A stretch of 54,408 nt of DNA from Nemertoderma westbladi (taxonomy: Eukaryota > Xenacoelomorpha > Nemertodermatida > Nemertodermatidae): contig JAUCBJ010005820.1 in the NCBI GenBank assembly GCA_032718475.1, positions 1-54,408 of the forward strand. Reading direction: 5' to 3'. This document shows positions 1 through 12,200 of this stretch, one piece after another. A program made the translations under genes and the position numbers. The notes beneath the pieces are model-generated. The model worked only from the letters and a program-made list of their open reading frames with translations. It was not told the origin of the DNA and did not search any database. Each line of letters opens with the position of its first letter. The first letter of the stretch is position 1.

Positions 1-1179
1 CATCGAAGTGATATAATCGCAACTCGTATAGTTCATCAAATTCACCGCTATAATTTACATGCAGGAAGAGACCACACTCTAACCAATGTCAGGAAGCGAT
101 TTTGGATTGTGGGGGGCCAAGCTTTAGTGAGAAATATATTATCAAACTGCATCATTTGCAAACGTAATCATCCAACTGTGATGAAACAACTCATGGCGCC
201 ATTGCCACTTGAAAGATTAACCGCCTACGAACCTCCTTTTACTTTCACGGGTGTGGACTATTGGGGACCCATGACTGTTAAGATCGGTCGACGAAGTGAG
301 AAGCGCTGGGGTGCGATATTCACTTGTCTAACCAGCCGAGCAGTTGCATTGGATATTGCATACGATGCATCAGCTGCATCATTTATCAATGTATATAGAC
401 GTTTTATTTGTTGCCATGGAGATGTGAAACTCATCAGATCAGACAATGGTACTTGTTTCGTAGGGGCGGAGCGGGAACTTCGGGAAGCCATGGTAGAGTG
501 GGATTCTGGAATAATTGAGAACAGCTTAGGACCAGAGACTAAGTGGAAGTTCCACACCCCATATGCTAGCCATACATCTGGTGTTTGGGAGCGCCTTATA
601 AAGATCGTTAAGGACGCCCTAAGGTCGTCCATTGGTAGCCATTTAGTTGATGAGGATACTTTACGTACAGCTTTAGCGGAAATTGCCAGGTCATTGAACT
701 CTAGACCACTGTACGCGGCATCTGACGACCCCACTTCAGATCAACCGTTAACTCCAAATGACTTGTTGCTACGGCGGCCAGCTTCGAAGGTTCCAGGTCA
801 ATTCGACACCAATGCTATATATTCGAAACGAACTTGGCAGCAAGGGCAGATCCTGGCTAAGGTGTTCTGGGATCGATGGATTGATGAGTACATTCCATTG
901 TTGAGAGAGCGACAGCGATGGTTCACAAAGAAACGTAACATTCGTAAGGGAGACCTAGTATTAGTGATGACCGATACCAAGGTGAGGGGAACATGGGTAA
1001 CGGCGGTAGTAGACTCTGTTGATGTGGGAGAAGACAACCTAGTGCGTTCAGTGAAAGTTCGCTACAACGGCCGCATATACTCCAGAGATATTTCGAAACT
1101 CTGCTTGCTAGAGGGTTCTACATTTCCCGCTAACAATGCAGGAAGGGAAGAAGTGAATTCTTCAGTCATAGAAGATTAA
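1..1179 (+). CDS. BEL/Pao retrotransposon polyprotein, C-terminal part (integrase)
   Basis: The frame is open from base 1, so the 5' part lies outside the window; 392 residues are visible, ending in TAA at 1177. Order of domains: an HHCC-type zinc-binding segment (His at the start, HAGRDHT, then CIICKRNH), the DDE integrase core, and a DUF5641-type C-terminal domain (WDRWIDEY...RKGDLVLV...SRDISKLCLL). Catalytic acidic residues are visible in VDYWGP, RSDNGT and SGVWERLIK. This order and the C-terminal domain are typical of BEL/Pao elements, which integrate cDNA copies into host chromosomes. No frameshift or stop is seen, so this end is intact. The first 36 codons carry no ATG, which is expected for an internal piece of a polyprotein. 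Protease, reverse transcriptase and RNase H would lie upstream, outside the window. Confidence 0.93.
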   Translation, partial: HRSDIIATRIVHQIHRYNLHAGRDHTLTNVRKRFWIVGGQALVRNILSNCIICKRNHPTVMKQLMAPLPLERLTAYEPPFTFTGVDYWGPMTVKIGRRSEKRWGAIFTCLTSRAVALDIAYDASAASFINVYRRFICCHGDVKLIRSDNGTCFVGAERELREAMVEWDSGIIENSLGPETKWKFHTPYASHTSGVWERLIKIVKDALRSSIGSHLVDEDTLRTALAEIARSLNSRPLYAASDDPTSDQPLTPNDLLLRRPASKVPGQFDTNAIYSKRTWQQGQILAKVFWDRWIDEYIPLLRERQRWFTKKRNIRKGDLVLVMTDTKVRGTWVTAVVDSVDVGEDNLVRSVKVRYNGRIYSRDISKLCLLEGSTFPANNAGREEVNSSVIED

Positions 1180-1485
1180 TATCGGTAGTCATGGTAATTT
1201 AGAAGCGATATTGATTTATGCTAACAAACTAGAAAGATAATAAACTTTAATTATGTGGGAAATATTGAAGTCATAATTGTTTGAATCGGGAATGATTTTC
1301 ATCAATTTGATTTGTATGTATGTGTATTATATGTATCTACGTAAATAAGTAACTAACTCATATTCATTTCGTTTTTCATGTGCTCTACTTGGCTTCGATG
1401 TATCTACGGGGACCTATCACCAAGCTGAAATCTAAGTATGAATGAAGTTTTAGCAAAGATGACGTCGTACATCAGTTAATTATGG
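1180..1485. other. AT-rich tail after BEL/Pao, possible 3' LTR
   Basis: No gene is seen. A 3' LTR would be expected here because the integrase frame ends just upstream and a purine-rich stretch (GGAAGGGAAGAAG) lies inside the last codons. I cannot define LTR ends because the 5' LTR is outside the window. Confidence 0.35.
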
Positions 1486-1697
1486 GATTAATCCGCTAGC
1501 GCAGGGAGCGCTGGTGTTGAGTCGGTTTCGTTCGATTAATTCGCTAGCGCAGGGGGCGCTGGTGTTGAGTCGGTTTCGTTCGATTAATTCGCTAGTGCAG
1601 GGGGCGCTGGTGTTGAGTCGGTTTCGTTCGATTAATTCGCTAGCGCAGGGGGCGCTGGTGTTGAGTCGCTTTCGTTCGATTAATTCGCTAGCGCACA
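1486..1697. repeat. 48-bp minisatellite, about 4.4 copies
   Basis: The GCTAGC/GCTAGT core recurs at 1495, 1543, 1591, 1639 and 1687, exactly 48 bp apart. Units are nearly identical and contain the palindromes CGCTAGCG and AGCGCT. Because 48 is a multiple of three, both strands carry repetitive open frames, which I regard as artefacts. A TGACGTCA palindrome (CRE-like) lies just downstream near 1710. Confidence 0.92.
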
Positions 1698-3384
1698 TAA
1701 TCGGGTCGATGACGTCACGAAGTACCGACATATCACAACTAATTCGACGACACTGATGCACACAATGAGATTGTCATGGATTGTTATGACTTCAACAGAC
1801 TCGGATCTATCGTAAACTCAAAGAGTTCAGCTTGGGTGAACTATGGGACCTTTTGGTGACGGTTTTAGTAGAAATATTATTTCTGGCTCTTAGGTCACGA
1901 TATAACATATTTTTTAGGCAAAATGATAACTTGTGCAATTTGTAGTGTAGGGACAACGCCACTCGTTCATTCCAAAGGGTTATGGGTTTTCAGTTTTCAT
2001 AAATTTATCAAATTGGGAGGTGTGGGTATATAACTGGAATTTACTTTCAGTTTCAAATAGGCCTATATCAATTTCGCTGACATGTCTCTGTAGATTCATA
2101 TCCGGGTTTTTAAAAAAATAAATTTTTTTCAAAAAATATTTTTTTTAGGAAGCACTGTAATGGTAGAGCGTCTATGAATCTCAGATCCAATTTATATTTA
2201 TACATTACACACCAATTATGTTCAGTAACAATGCCAATATATTACGGTACACTCTATTCGACATACCTATTCAGCAGAAGCCGTCCTCTGATTGGCCCTG
2301 CATCAGATTATTAATGCCGTTATTATTACAGCCAATTATGTTGCTCAGTTCCTAATGGTAATAAGTAATTATAGAGGTCAACTCTTATACTATATAATAG
2401 CAGTAACAACAATTTATTTGCACTCTCTCCTTGTTATTCAGTTGACTCTGTTGGTAGCTTTAATTAGTTTTGGAGGGATGGTAATTTACTCCTATTTGTT
2501 ATCAGGTTCAGGTTCAGGTTCAGACAGTTAAATTACAAATTATCATTAACACTTGTGCTATTAAAATCTTACAATTACAACGTATTTTACAGTCAGACAT
2601 ATATTTACATCCCTCCATTGTTTATTATTTCAAGTATTACGTAGTCCAATATGGCCGTATTATCTAGTTAAGTTAAGTTTTATGCTGTAATATTTATTTT
2701 GTGTGCGGATCTTCTCATAGACGCAAGGCCTACAGTGCAGTGCAATTCAGGAGGAACGGGTGGTAGCGTCCGGACGAATTATTTGTTGGTAAGTGTATAT
2801 CAATATTACAAATTACGTAACCCTTTGTTTCAATCAATACTAAATATACAACATATTATATTCTTTGATATTGATGTTATTGTCCACCTGCGTAAGCAAA
2901 GGGGGAAGTAATTGCCATCCTGTCCGTAGCTATTGATGTACCCTGTACCCTTCTGCCCATTCTCCTCGGGAAAACAAGTGCCACTGGGAAGGGCCTTTGT
3001 TGGATTAGAAGTGTGTGGTAGCCGACGGACGTAAAGTAACGGGTTACTACGCTAGCGGTTGCTAGAGTGGCTGTGGCATTTCGGTGGCCGGCGTTATCTT
3101 TCACATTAAGGCAGTGGGGATAGACGCATGCAGCGGGGGTCCCATACAGTCCGGGGGGGAAGTGTCCGGGGGGGAAGTGTCCGAACACCACTGTATTATA
3201 TTGCCAGACAAAGAAAGGTCGTTGCTCTTCAAGTCAACTTCATAACTCATATATAGAGGCGCCTCCGGTATGCTTGTATCTTTATGTTTAAAGTCCTTCA
3301 TATATATACAACGTTTCACTCTCTCCAGTTTTATTTCACGTATATTTAACTCTAACAATAATATTTTAATATATATACGCTATA
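1698..3384. other. No gene seen
   Basis: AT-rich DNA. A hydrophobic 79-codon frame at 2292-2531 begins at TTG, not ATG, and has no recognisable family. A short duplication of GTCCGGGGGGGAAGT is seen near 3148-3182. Nothing here supports a gene. Confidence 0.5.
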
Positions 3385-4690
3385 TTTGTCTGTGTAATTC
3401 GGTGCTTCACTGTAACCTGCTCCTGTACTAATCTTCATAATCTTGTAACACGTGTTAAATATCGTTTATTGTTTTGGTTCTATCTACATGCCTCGGTAAC
3501 CTACTCCTTTACTAACCTGCATAATTTTCTAACACGAGTTAATCGTTTATTGTTTTGGTTCAATCTATCCACCTCCGCAACCTGATTCTTTACTAACCTA
3601 CATCTTGTAACACGTGTTAACTATCGTTTATTGTTTTGGTTCTATCTACCTGCATCTGTAACCTGCTCCTTTACTAACCTGCATAATCTTGTAACATGTG
3701 TTAAATATCGTTTATTGTTTTGGTTCTATCTACCCGCCTCTATAACCTGCTCCTTTACTAACCTGCATAATCTTGTAACATGTGTTAAATATCGTTTATT
3801 GTTTTGGTTCTATCTACCCGCCTCTATAACATGCTCCTTTACTAACCTGCATAATATTGTAACATGTGTTAACTATCGTTTATTGTTTTGGTTCTATCTA
3901 CCCGCCCCTATAACCTGCTCCTTTACTAACCTGTATAATCTTGTAACATGTGTTAACTATCGTTTATTGTTTTGGTTCTATCTACCCGCCTCTATAACAT
4001 GCTCCTTTACTAACCTGCATAATCTTGTAACATGTGTTAACTATCGTTTATTGTTTTGGTTCTATCTACCCGCCTCTAGAACCTGCTCCTTTACTAACCT
4101 GCATAATCTTGTAACATGTGTTAACTATCGTTTATTGTTTTGGTTCTATCTTCCCGCCTCTATAGCCTGCTCCTTTACTAACCTGCATAATCTTATAACA
4201 TGTGTTAACTATCGTTTATTGTTTTGGTTCTATCTACCCGCCTCTATAACCTGCTGCTTTACTAACCTGCATAATCTTGTAACATGTGTTAAATATCGTT
4301 TATTGTTTTGGTTCTATCTTCCCGCCTCTATAGCCTGCTCCTTTACTAACCTGCATAATCTTTAACATGTGTTAAATATCGTTTATTGTTTTGGTTCTAT
4401 CTACCCGCCTCTATAACCTGCTCCTTTACTAACCTGCATAATCTTGTAACATGTGTTAACTATCGTTTATTGTTTTGGTTCTATCTACCCGCCTCTATAA
4501 CCTGCTCCTTTACTAACCTGCATAATCTTTTAACATATGTTAAATATCGTTTATTGTGTTGGTTCTATCTTCCCGCCTCTATAACCTGCTACTTTACAAA
4601 CCTGTGTTGACTATCGTTTATTGTTTTGGTTCTATCTTCCCGCCTCTATAGCCTGCTCCTTTACTAACCTGCATAAACTTGTAATACGTT
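3385..4690. repeat. 84-bp minisatellite, about 15 copies
   Basis: The marker GTTTTGGTTC recurs at 3471, 3552, 3633, 3717, 3801, 3885 and so on. The spacing is 81 bp in the first units and 84 bp in the homogenised core. The unit contains the dyad TAACATGTGTTA. Since 84 is 28 codons, long repetitive frames appear on the plus strand; no start, splice or domain evidence supports translation. Confidence 0.93.
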
Positions 4691-5060
4691 TTATTTACAG
4701 ATTTAAAATCCCAAATTCCTTATTTCTAAAGCCCAAATGATTTACCCAAATTCCTTATTTCCAAATCGCAAATTTCATATTCCCAGATCCCAAAGGGACG
4801 CGTTGTTCAACTGAGCCCCGTCAGTGGAAACAGCCAGTGCCGCTAGTCTGTTGGGTTAACTTGTTAACGAGAGGGTCTTTATGAGGCATAATGAGATACG
4901 CATTGCGTATCTTCTTCAGTCAACTAATAATGGCCGATCAACAAATAAAAACCGATAATCACTAATATAATGGCAAATCCCAAATTCCCAAATCCCAAAT
5001 AAATTATATTATTCATTAATTATCATCATATTATATATTATTACTCTATATTAGACCGGG
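4691..5060. other. No gene seen
   Basis: AT-rich DNA with a loose CCAAATTCC motif repeated several times between 4705 and 5000. No gene, RNA or clear element is visible. Confidence 0.5.
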
Positions 5061-5275
5061 ATTTTGGAACCCGGGTTTTAGACATTTTAACTTTAAGACC
5101 GACACAGGGTTTTTAGTCATTTAATTTTTGGGACCGCGAGTCTATGGACCGGGTTTTAGCTGTTTAGGAATTATTCGGACCGGGTTTTAGGAATTTTCTT
5201 ATGGACCGGGCAAAAATTGGACTGACCTGTTTTTAGGTTCAGTGGGCCGAAACCGGGACCGCCCAGGTTTTAGAC
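5061..5275. repeat. Degenerate ACCGGGTTTTAG repeats
   Basis: Variants of GACCGGGTTTTAG occur about six to eight times with irregular spacing of 30-45 bp. It is probably a decayed minisatellite. Confidence 0.6.
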
Positions 5276-5487
5276 AGTCCCCAGCAGAAATTGTTAAGTT
5301 TAACATTTATTTTATTGAACATCGAAGTTCACCCATGGGCAACAAGCATAATGCTTATAAGCACCCTTTTTGGGCCGAGGAATACAAATTAACAAGGAGC
5401 ACTAGATCCGCCACCACTCTAAAATGGCGTGTCTTCATGGAGTACAGATTTAATTGCTGAATGGCTCCCGCGGGGAGACATGTGCTC

Positions 5488-6896
5488 ATTGTTGGTCTTT
5501 GCTGCTCGTTGTTGCTCATTGTTGTTCGTTGTTGCTCATTGTTGCTCGTTGTTGGTCGTTGTAGCTCGTCGTTGCTCATTGTTGGTCGTTGTTGCTCGTT
5601 GTTGCTCATTGTTGCTCGTTGTTGCTCGTTGTTGCTCCTTGTTGGTCGTTGTTCCTCATTGTTTGTCGTTGTTGCTCATTATTGCTTGGTGTTGCTCGTT
5701 GTTGCTCTTCGTTGCTCATTATTGGTCGTTGTTGCTCGTTGTTGCTCATTGTTGGTCTTTGTTGCTCATTGTTTGTCGTTGTTGCTCATTATTGCTCATT
5801 GTTGCTCGTTGTTGCTCATTGTTGGTCGTTGTTGCTCATTGTTGGTCGTTGTTGCTCATTATGGCTTATTGTTGCTCGTTCTTGCTCATTGTTGGTCGTT
5901 GTTGCTCGTCGTTGCTCATTGTTGGTCGTTGTTGCTTGATGGTGCTGATTGTTGGTCTTTGTTGCTCGTTGTTGGTCGTTGTCGCTCGTCGTTGCTCATT
6001 GTTGGTCGTTGTTGCTCGTCGTTGCTCATTGTTTGTCGTTGTTGCTTATTATTGCTCATTGTTGCTCGTCGTTGCTCATCGTTGCTCATTGTTGGTCGTT
6101 GTTGCTCGTCGTTGCTCATTGTTTGTCGTTGTTGCTTATTATTGCTCATTGTTGCTCGTTGTTGCTCATTGTTGGTCGTTGTTGCTCATTATTGATCGTT
6201 CTTGCTCATTGTTGGTCGTTGTTGCTTGTTGTTGCTGATTGTTGGTCTTTGTTGGTCGTTGTTGCTCATTGTTGCTTGTTGTTGGTCGTTGTTGCTTGTC
6301 GTTGCTCATTGTTGATCGTTGTTGCTTGTTGTTGCTGATTGTTTGTCACTGTTGCTCGTTGTTGCTCATTGTTGGTCGTTGTTGCTCATTAATTGTTGCT
6401 CGTTGTTGGTCGTTGTCGCTCGTTGTTTCTCATTGTTGGTCGTTGTTGTTCGTCGTAGCTCATTGTTGGTCGTTGTTGCTCGTTGTTGGCCTTTGTTGCT
6501 CATTGTTGGTTGCTGTTGCTCGTCGTCGTCGTTGCCCATTGTTGGTCGCGTTGTTGCCCATTGTTGGTCGCGTTGTTGCCCATTGTTGGTCGCGTTGTTG
6601 TTGCTGATTGTTGGTCTTTGTTGCTCATTGTTGGTCGTTGTTGCTCATCATTCCTCATTGTTGCTCGTTGTTGCTCATTGTTGTTCGTTGTTGCTCATTG
6701 TTGCTCGTTGTTGCTCTCTGTTACTCGTTGTTGCTCATTATCGCTCATTTGTTCGTTGTTGCTCACTGCGGGATGTTACTCGTTGTTGCTCATTGTTGCT
6801 CGTTGTTGGTCTATGTTGCTTGTTGTTGGTCGTCGTTGCTCATTGTTGGTCGTTGTTACTTGTTGTTTGTGATTGTTGGTCTTTGTTGCTCGTCGT
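5488..6896. repeat. 10-bp minisatellite GTTGCTCATT/GTTGGTCGTT
   Basis: About 140 tandem decamers built mainly from GTTGCTCATT, GTTGCTCGTT and GTTGGTCGTT. Small indels occur (for example around 6391 and 6540). All three plus frames stay open for long distances because the unit lacks stop codons in any frame; the predicted Cys/Leu/Val repeats are not credible proteins. The array ends about 140 bp before the first candidate USF codon. Confidence 0.93.
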
Positions 6897-7037
6897 AGCC
6901 TGCCGGCGCCTGCCATACCATCATTTACAACTGTACCAGTCAGCCAGTCCTGCTCCTGCAGTCTTCCTGTCTTTTCAAATACCGGGTACCATAGGCCTAT
7001 TCTTAAAAATTTTATGCATCAATGACTAAATGAACAG

Positions 7038-7875
7038 ATGAACTCAGAGAAAATATCCCGCTCTGGAATTATTATCGGTGTAGGCTTACCGCTGCTGGAG
7101 CCGAGAAATCGTACATCGTCGTTGATTGATAAACATCGATCAATTCGTCCCAGAGGAGTTCCTACATTCGCGACTACTACCGGTAGTCGTGCCGGTTCTG
7201 ACTTCCCTTTTCAAGGTTTACGGAAAACAAACGATGATACCAGCTCAGTGGACGGATCTGGAATCCATTACCTCAGAACAGAAGATCAAACGAGTGGTGA
7301 AGTTATATACCGAGCCTACAAGGTTGTCACATCAGTAGGCCTATCACCTACCGGTACCGGTATTTCCGCTGATACCTTAACCGGTACCGGTACGTCTACC
7401 TTAGATGGTATCGGTACATATGCGATAGCTGGTACATCTACCGGTACTGGAGCGGGTACCGGTACCTCAGCCGTAGCTGGTACCTCTAATGTATCATCCG
7501 GTTCTAGAGCAACCGCCACAGATGCTTGTAGTATTGCTTACGGGTCTAGTGCCGGTACCATAATCGGTTCTACCACCAGCAGGCCTACAATTGTCGGTTC
7601 TTCTACCAGTACAATTGCCGGGTTTGATGGTTCTAGTGGTAGCATTCATGGTGCTAGTAAGTTCCGTTTAGCGCGGATCCCATTAACTCTAACCCAGTCA
7701 GCTAACGACAACCGGGAAGGGACTTTAATCGGAGAGGATGACCACTGGGATGCGATCTCTGCAGAACCCTCCCTTGGTGTTACCACAACCGGGACCCCCA
7801 GCGCGTTCGTAACGTCTACCCACGGAGGGGATATCTCCTTACATAGAGTGGAAACTCCAGCCTGTTACGTCCTGG
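7038..7875 (+). CDS. USF: USF-like transcription factor, N-terminal exon
   Basis: The key evidence is residues 75-92 of this frame (IHYLRTED...GEVIYRAYKVV, bases about 7260-7325), which match the conserved N-terminal USF motif YVFRTENGGQVMYRVIQV. The Thr/Gly/Ser/Ala-rich stretch that follows (GTGIS, GTGTS, AGTST) resembles the low-complexity activation region of USF proteins. The exon must end in phase 1 to join the bHLH exon at 8640. Two donors fit: GTAGGT at 7876 and the stronger GTAAGT at 7657. I chose 7876 because the frame stays open and GC-richer to there. The start is uncertain: ATG at 7038 is available, but a good acceptor (TTCCCTTTTCAAG, ending 7215) would also begin a phase-1 exon at 7216 and imply upstream coding exons. 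Confidence 0.68.
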
Positions 7876-8639
7876 GTAGGTTTGTTGGAAAAATTATCAG
7901 AAAAATTATAGGGCCTACAGCTACAACATATATCATTTTGGCCTGTTTGCTGGAAGACGGTTAGCCAATTATTTATAGGCGTGCATTTTCGATATCCCCA
8001 TTCCCCACTGTCCATTCCCGAAATTCCACACCGTGTGGGAGGGATAACTGGTTCGAATCCCGGTTGTTTATAATTGTACACCAGGATAATACCCATATGG
8101 TTCTACTATTGAACCTCATCAGCGGTGTCTATTATTATTTTGGATATTTAATACAGGAGTCTTGGGGGTCTTACCCTTAGGGCCGTGTGTCTAGTAGCGG
8201 TTAGATAGGTCAAAAAAGAAACTTTCAATCAAAATTCATCCAACCCAGGGGAAATAGCCGAAAATAACAGCTGATTACTCCCGGTTGAAAAGTGAATAGA
8301 TCGGCTGCAGAGATTGTAACGAGATATCTTTAAAGACAATAGATAAGATAAGTGTCACTGGTGAGGTGTTGTTTGGAGATAGTAAGTCGAGAAGGTATTC
8401 AGGTGCATATCCATTTATTGCTTTCCAGATAAGAAATACAATCTTGTATAATAATTAATTGGCAGTCAGTGCAGAGCTTTCAGGGAGTCAGTAATAAATT
8501 GATAATTTAACGTTGATGCTAAATATTTGCGTCGTCAAGCCCCCCCCCCCCCCCCCCTCAACACCACCCCTTGTCGCAGAGGGTTAGTGATCGTACCTAA
8601 GTTAAAGGCCCAACAAATGTATATTTATTTATTTTCTAG
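7876..8639 (+). other. USF intron
   Basis: Inferred intron between GTAGGT at 7876 and the acceptor TTTATTTTCTAG ending at 8639, phase 1. It holds a poly(C) run near 8540-8557 and a lone tRNA-type B box (GGTTCGAATCC, about 8050) with no A box, probably a SINE relic. Confidence 0.65.
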
Positions 8640-9211
8640 ATGACTCGGACTCAATGCTCTCCCCAAGCTTCTACGGGGATCGCTACGTTAACGAATCCTC
8701 GATACGGGAACAACGCCGTCGAAACTCGCACAACGAGATCGAGCGACGACGCCGGACAAACATCAACTCGTGGATAACTCGACTCGCTACGGTCGTCCCT
8801 GAAGCAGTAGAGGTGGACGATCGATGCAAACTGCCCCGGGAGAGTAAAGGAGGCATCCTGAGTCGGGCGTGTAGCTACATAGACAGACTGAGACGGGACA
8901 ACGCGTTGCTAAGAGACAAACTAAACAACCCCGATGGTTTGCGGGCCGAATGGGACGCGGTGATTGAGGAGAACGCGCGGTTACGGAACGAGTGCCAGTT
9001 ACTGCGAGCGGAACTCACGCATCGGGGGGTCGATAACGTCTTTATCGAACACAACGGACGACCCCCCGTTAAACGACGGAGAGTGGCACGGCAATCTACC
9101 GATACAATCTCCAGTACGGTTCTACCGAGACTCAATGCAGTTGCCTTCTCCCTGAGGGAGGCCCAGGATAATCTAATGTCGGCCCATGATAGTCTAGCGG
9201 CCTTTAGTTGA
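8640..9211 (+). CDS. USF: USF-like factor, bHLH-leucine zipper terminal exon
   Basis: After the TTTTCTAG acceptor the frame reads DSDSMLSPSFYG and then a basic helix-loop-helix. The basic region REQRRRNSHNEIERRRR keeps the His-Glu-Arg positions (H..E...R) that contact the E-box CACGTG in USF/Myc-type factors. Helix 1 is NINSWITRLATVVP; helix 2 is SKGGILSRACSYIDRLR, nearly identical to the USF pattern SKGGILSKACDYIQELR. A zipper follows, ending LLRAELTHRG, matching USF LLRAQLRHHG. The protein acts in the nucleus as a dimer on E-boxes. The C-terminus is longer than in vertebrate USF and ends DSLAAFS followed by TGA; this last stretch is the first unit of the downstream 28-bp array. The whole bHLH-zipper sits in one exon. 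USF1 and USF2 cannot be separated. Confidence 0.92.
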
Positions 9212-12200
9212 GTCGGATATTCTAGCGGCCTCTAGTTGAGTCGGACAGTCTAGCGGCCTCTAGTTGAGTAGGACAATCTAGCGGCCTCTATTTGAGTCGG
9301 ACAGTCTAGCGGCCTCTAGTTGAGTCGGACAGTCTAGCGGCCTCTATTTGAGTCGGACAGTCTAACGGCCTCTAGTTGAGTCGGACAGTCTAGCGGCCTG
9401 TAGTTGAGTCGGACCGTCTAGCGGCCTCTAGTTGAGTCGGACCGTCTAGCGGCCTCTAGTTGAGTCGGACAGTCTAGCGGCCTCTATTTGAGTCGGACAG
9501 TCTAGCGGCCTCTATTTGAGTCTGACAGTCTAGCGGCCTCTATTTGAGTCGGACTGTGTAGCGGCATCTAGTCGAGTCGAATATTCTAGCGGCCTCTAGT
9601 TGAGTCGGACAGTCTAGCGGCCTCTAGTTGAGTCGGACCGTCTAGCGGCCTCTATTTGAGTCAGACAGTCTAGCGGCCTCTAGTTGAGTCGTACAGTCTA
9701 GCGGCCTGTAGTTGAGTCGGACCGTCTAGCGGCCTCTAGTTGAGTCGGACCGTCTAGCGGCCTCTAGTTGAGTCGGACAGTCTAGCGGCCTTTAGTTGAG
9801 TCGGACAGTCTAGCGGCCTCTATTTGAGTCGGACAGTCTAGCGGCCACTATTTGAGTCGGACAGTCTAGCGGCCTGTAGTTGAGTCGGACCGTCTAGCGG
9901 CCTCTAGTTGAGTCGGACCGTCTAGCGGCCTCTAGTTGAGTCGGACAGTCTAGCGGCCTCTATTTTAGTCGGACAGTCTAGCGGCCTCTATTTGAGTCGG
10001 ACAGTCTAGCGGCCTGTAGTTGAGTCGGACCGTCTAGCGGCCTCTAGTTGAGTCGGACCGTCTAGCGGCCTCTAGTTGAGTCGGACAGTCTAGCGGCCTC
10101 TAGTTGAGTCGGACAGTCTAGCGGCCTGTAGAGTCTAGCGGCCTCTATTTGAGTCGGACTGTCTAGCGGCCTCTAGTTGAGTCGGATATTCTAGCGGCCT
10201 CTAGTTGAGTCGGACAGTATAGCGGCCTCTATTTGAGTCGGACAGTCTAGCGGCCTCTAGTTGAGTCGGATATTCTAGCGGCCTCTAGTTGAGTCGGACA
10301 GTCTAGCGGCCTCTAGTTTAGTCGGACAGTCTAGCGGCCTCTAGTTGAGTCGGAGTCTAGCGGCCTCTATTTGAGTCGGTCTGTCTAGCGGCCTCTAGTC
10401 GAGTCGAATATTCTAGCGGCCTCTAGTTGAGTCGGACAGTCTAGCGACCTCTAGTTGAGTCGGACCGTCTAGCGGCCTCTATTTGAGTCAGACAGTCTAG
10501 CGGCCTCTAGTTGAGTCGGACAGTCTAGCGGCCTCTAGTTGAGTCGGACAGTCTAGCGGCCTCTAGTTGATGCGGAGTCTAGCGGCCTCTATTTGAGCCG
10601 GACTGTCTAGCGGCCTCTAGATGAGTCGAATAATCTAGCGGCCTCTAGTTGAGTCGGACAGTCTACCGGCCTCTAGTTGAGTCGGACAGTCTAGCGGCCT
10701 CTAGTTGAGTCGGACAGTCTAGCGGCCTCTAGTTGAGGCGGAGTCTAGCGGCCTCTATTTGAGTCAGATAGTCTACCGGCATCTAGTTGAGTCGGACCGT
10801 CTAGCGGCCTCTTGTTGAGTCGGACATTCTAGGGGCCTCTATTTGAGTCGGAGAGTCTAGCGGCCTCTAGTTGAGTCGGACAGTCTAGCGGCCTTTTGTT
10901 GAGGCGGAGTCTAGCGGCCTCTAGTTGAGTCGGACAGTCTAGCGGCCCCTATTTGAGTCAGACAGTCTAGCGGCCTCTAGATGAGTCGGACAGTCTAGCG
11001 GCCTCTAGTTGAGTCGGACAGTCTAGCGGCCTGTAGTTGAGTCAGACAGTCTAGCGGCCTCTAGTTGAGTCGGACAGTCTAGCGGCCTCTAGTTGAGTCG
11101 GACAGTCTACCGGCCTCTAGTTGAGTCGGACAGTCTAGCGGCCTCTAGTTGAGTCGGACTGTCTAGCGGCCTCTAGTTGATTCGGACAGTCTAGCGGCCT
11201 CTAGTTGAGGCGGAGTCTAGCGGCCTCTAGTTGAGTCGGACAGTCTAGCGGCCTCTAGTTGAGTCGGACAGTCTAGCGGCCTGTAGTTGAGTCAGACAGT
11301 CTAGCGGTCTCTAGTTGAGTCGGACAGTCTAGCGGCCTGTAGTTGAGTCAGACAGTCTAGCGGCCTCTAGTTGAGTCAGACAATCTCGCGGCCTCTAGTT
11401 GAGTCGGACAGTCTAGCGGCCTCTAGTTGAGTCGGACAGTCTAGCGGCCTTTTGTTGAGGCGGAGTCTAGCGGCCTCTAGTTGAGGCGGAGTCTAGCGGC
11501 CTCTAGTTGAGTCAGACAGTCTCGCAGCCTCTAGTTGAGTCGGACAGTCTAGCGGCCTCTAGTTGAGTCGGACAGTCTAGCGGCCTCTAGTTGAGTCGGA
11601 CAGTCTAGCGGCCTCTAGTTGAGTCGGACAGTCTAGCGGCCTCTAGTTGAGTCGGACAGTCTAGCGGCCTGTAGTTGAGTCAGACAGTCTAGCGGCCTCT
11701 AGTTGAGGAGGAGTCTAGCGGCCTCTATTTGAGTCGGACAGTCTAGCAGCCTCTAGTTGAGTTGGACAGACTAGCGGCCTCTAGTTGAGTGGCACAGTCT
11801 AGCGGCCTCTATTTGAGTCGGGCTGTCTAGCGCCCTCTAGTTGAGTCGGATATTCTAGCGGCCTCTAGTTGAGTCGGACAGTCTAGCGGCCTCTACTTGA
11901 GTCGGACAGTCTAGCGGCCTTTATTTGAGTCAGACAGTCTAGCGGCCTCTAGTTTAGTCGGACAGTCTAGCGGCCTCTAGTTGAATCGGACAGTCTAGCG
12001 GCCTCTAGTTGAGGCGGAGTCTAGCGGCCTCTATTTGAGTCGGACTGTCTAGCGGCCTCTAGTCGAGTCGAATAATCTAGCGGCCTCTAGTTGAGTCGGA
12101 CAGTCTACCGGCCTCTATTTGAGTCGGACAGTCTAGCAGCCTCTAGTTGAGTCGGACTGTCTAGCGGCCTCTACTTGAGTCGGACAGTCTAGCGGCCTTT

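Noticed and set aside
2292-2531. Hydrophobic 79-codon frame that looks like membrane helices
   Set aside because: Starts at TTG, no homology recognised, AT-rich DNA commonly gives hydrophobic frames.
3631-4610. Open frames of 244 and 74 codons with FWFYLPASITCSFTNLHNL repeats
   Set aside because: They are the translation of an 84-bp satellite; no domain, no splice or promoter evidence, and the frame is open only because 84 is divisible by three.
5429-7029. Several long Cys/Leu/Val-rich frames in all plus frames
   Set aside because: A 10-bp repeat without stop codons gives open frames in every phase; not proteins.
8045-8065. tRNA gene suggested by GGTTCGAATCC
   Set aside because: No A box or cloverleaf arms fit upstream; more likely a SINE remnant.
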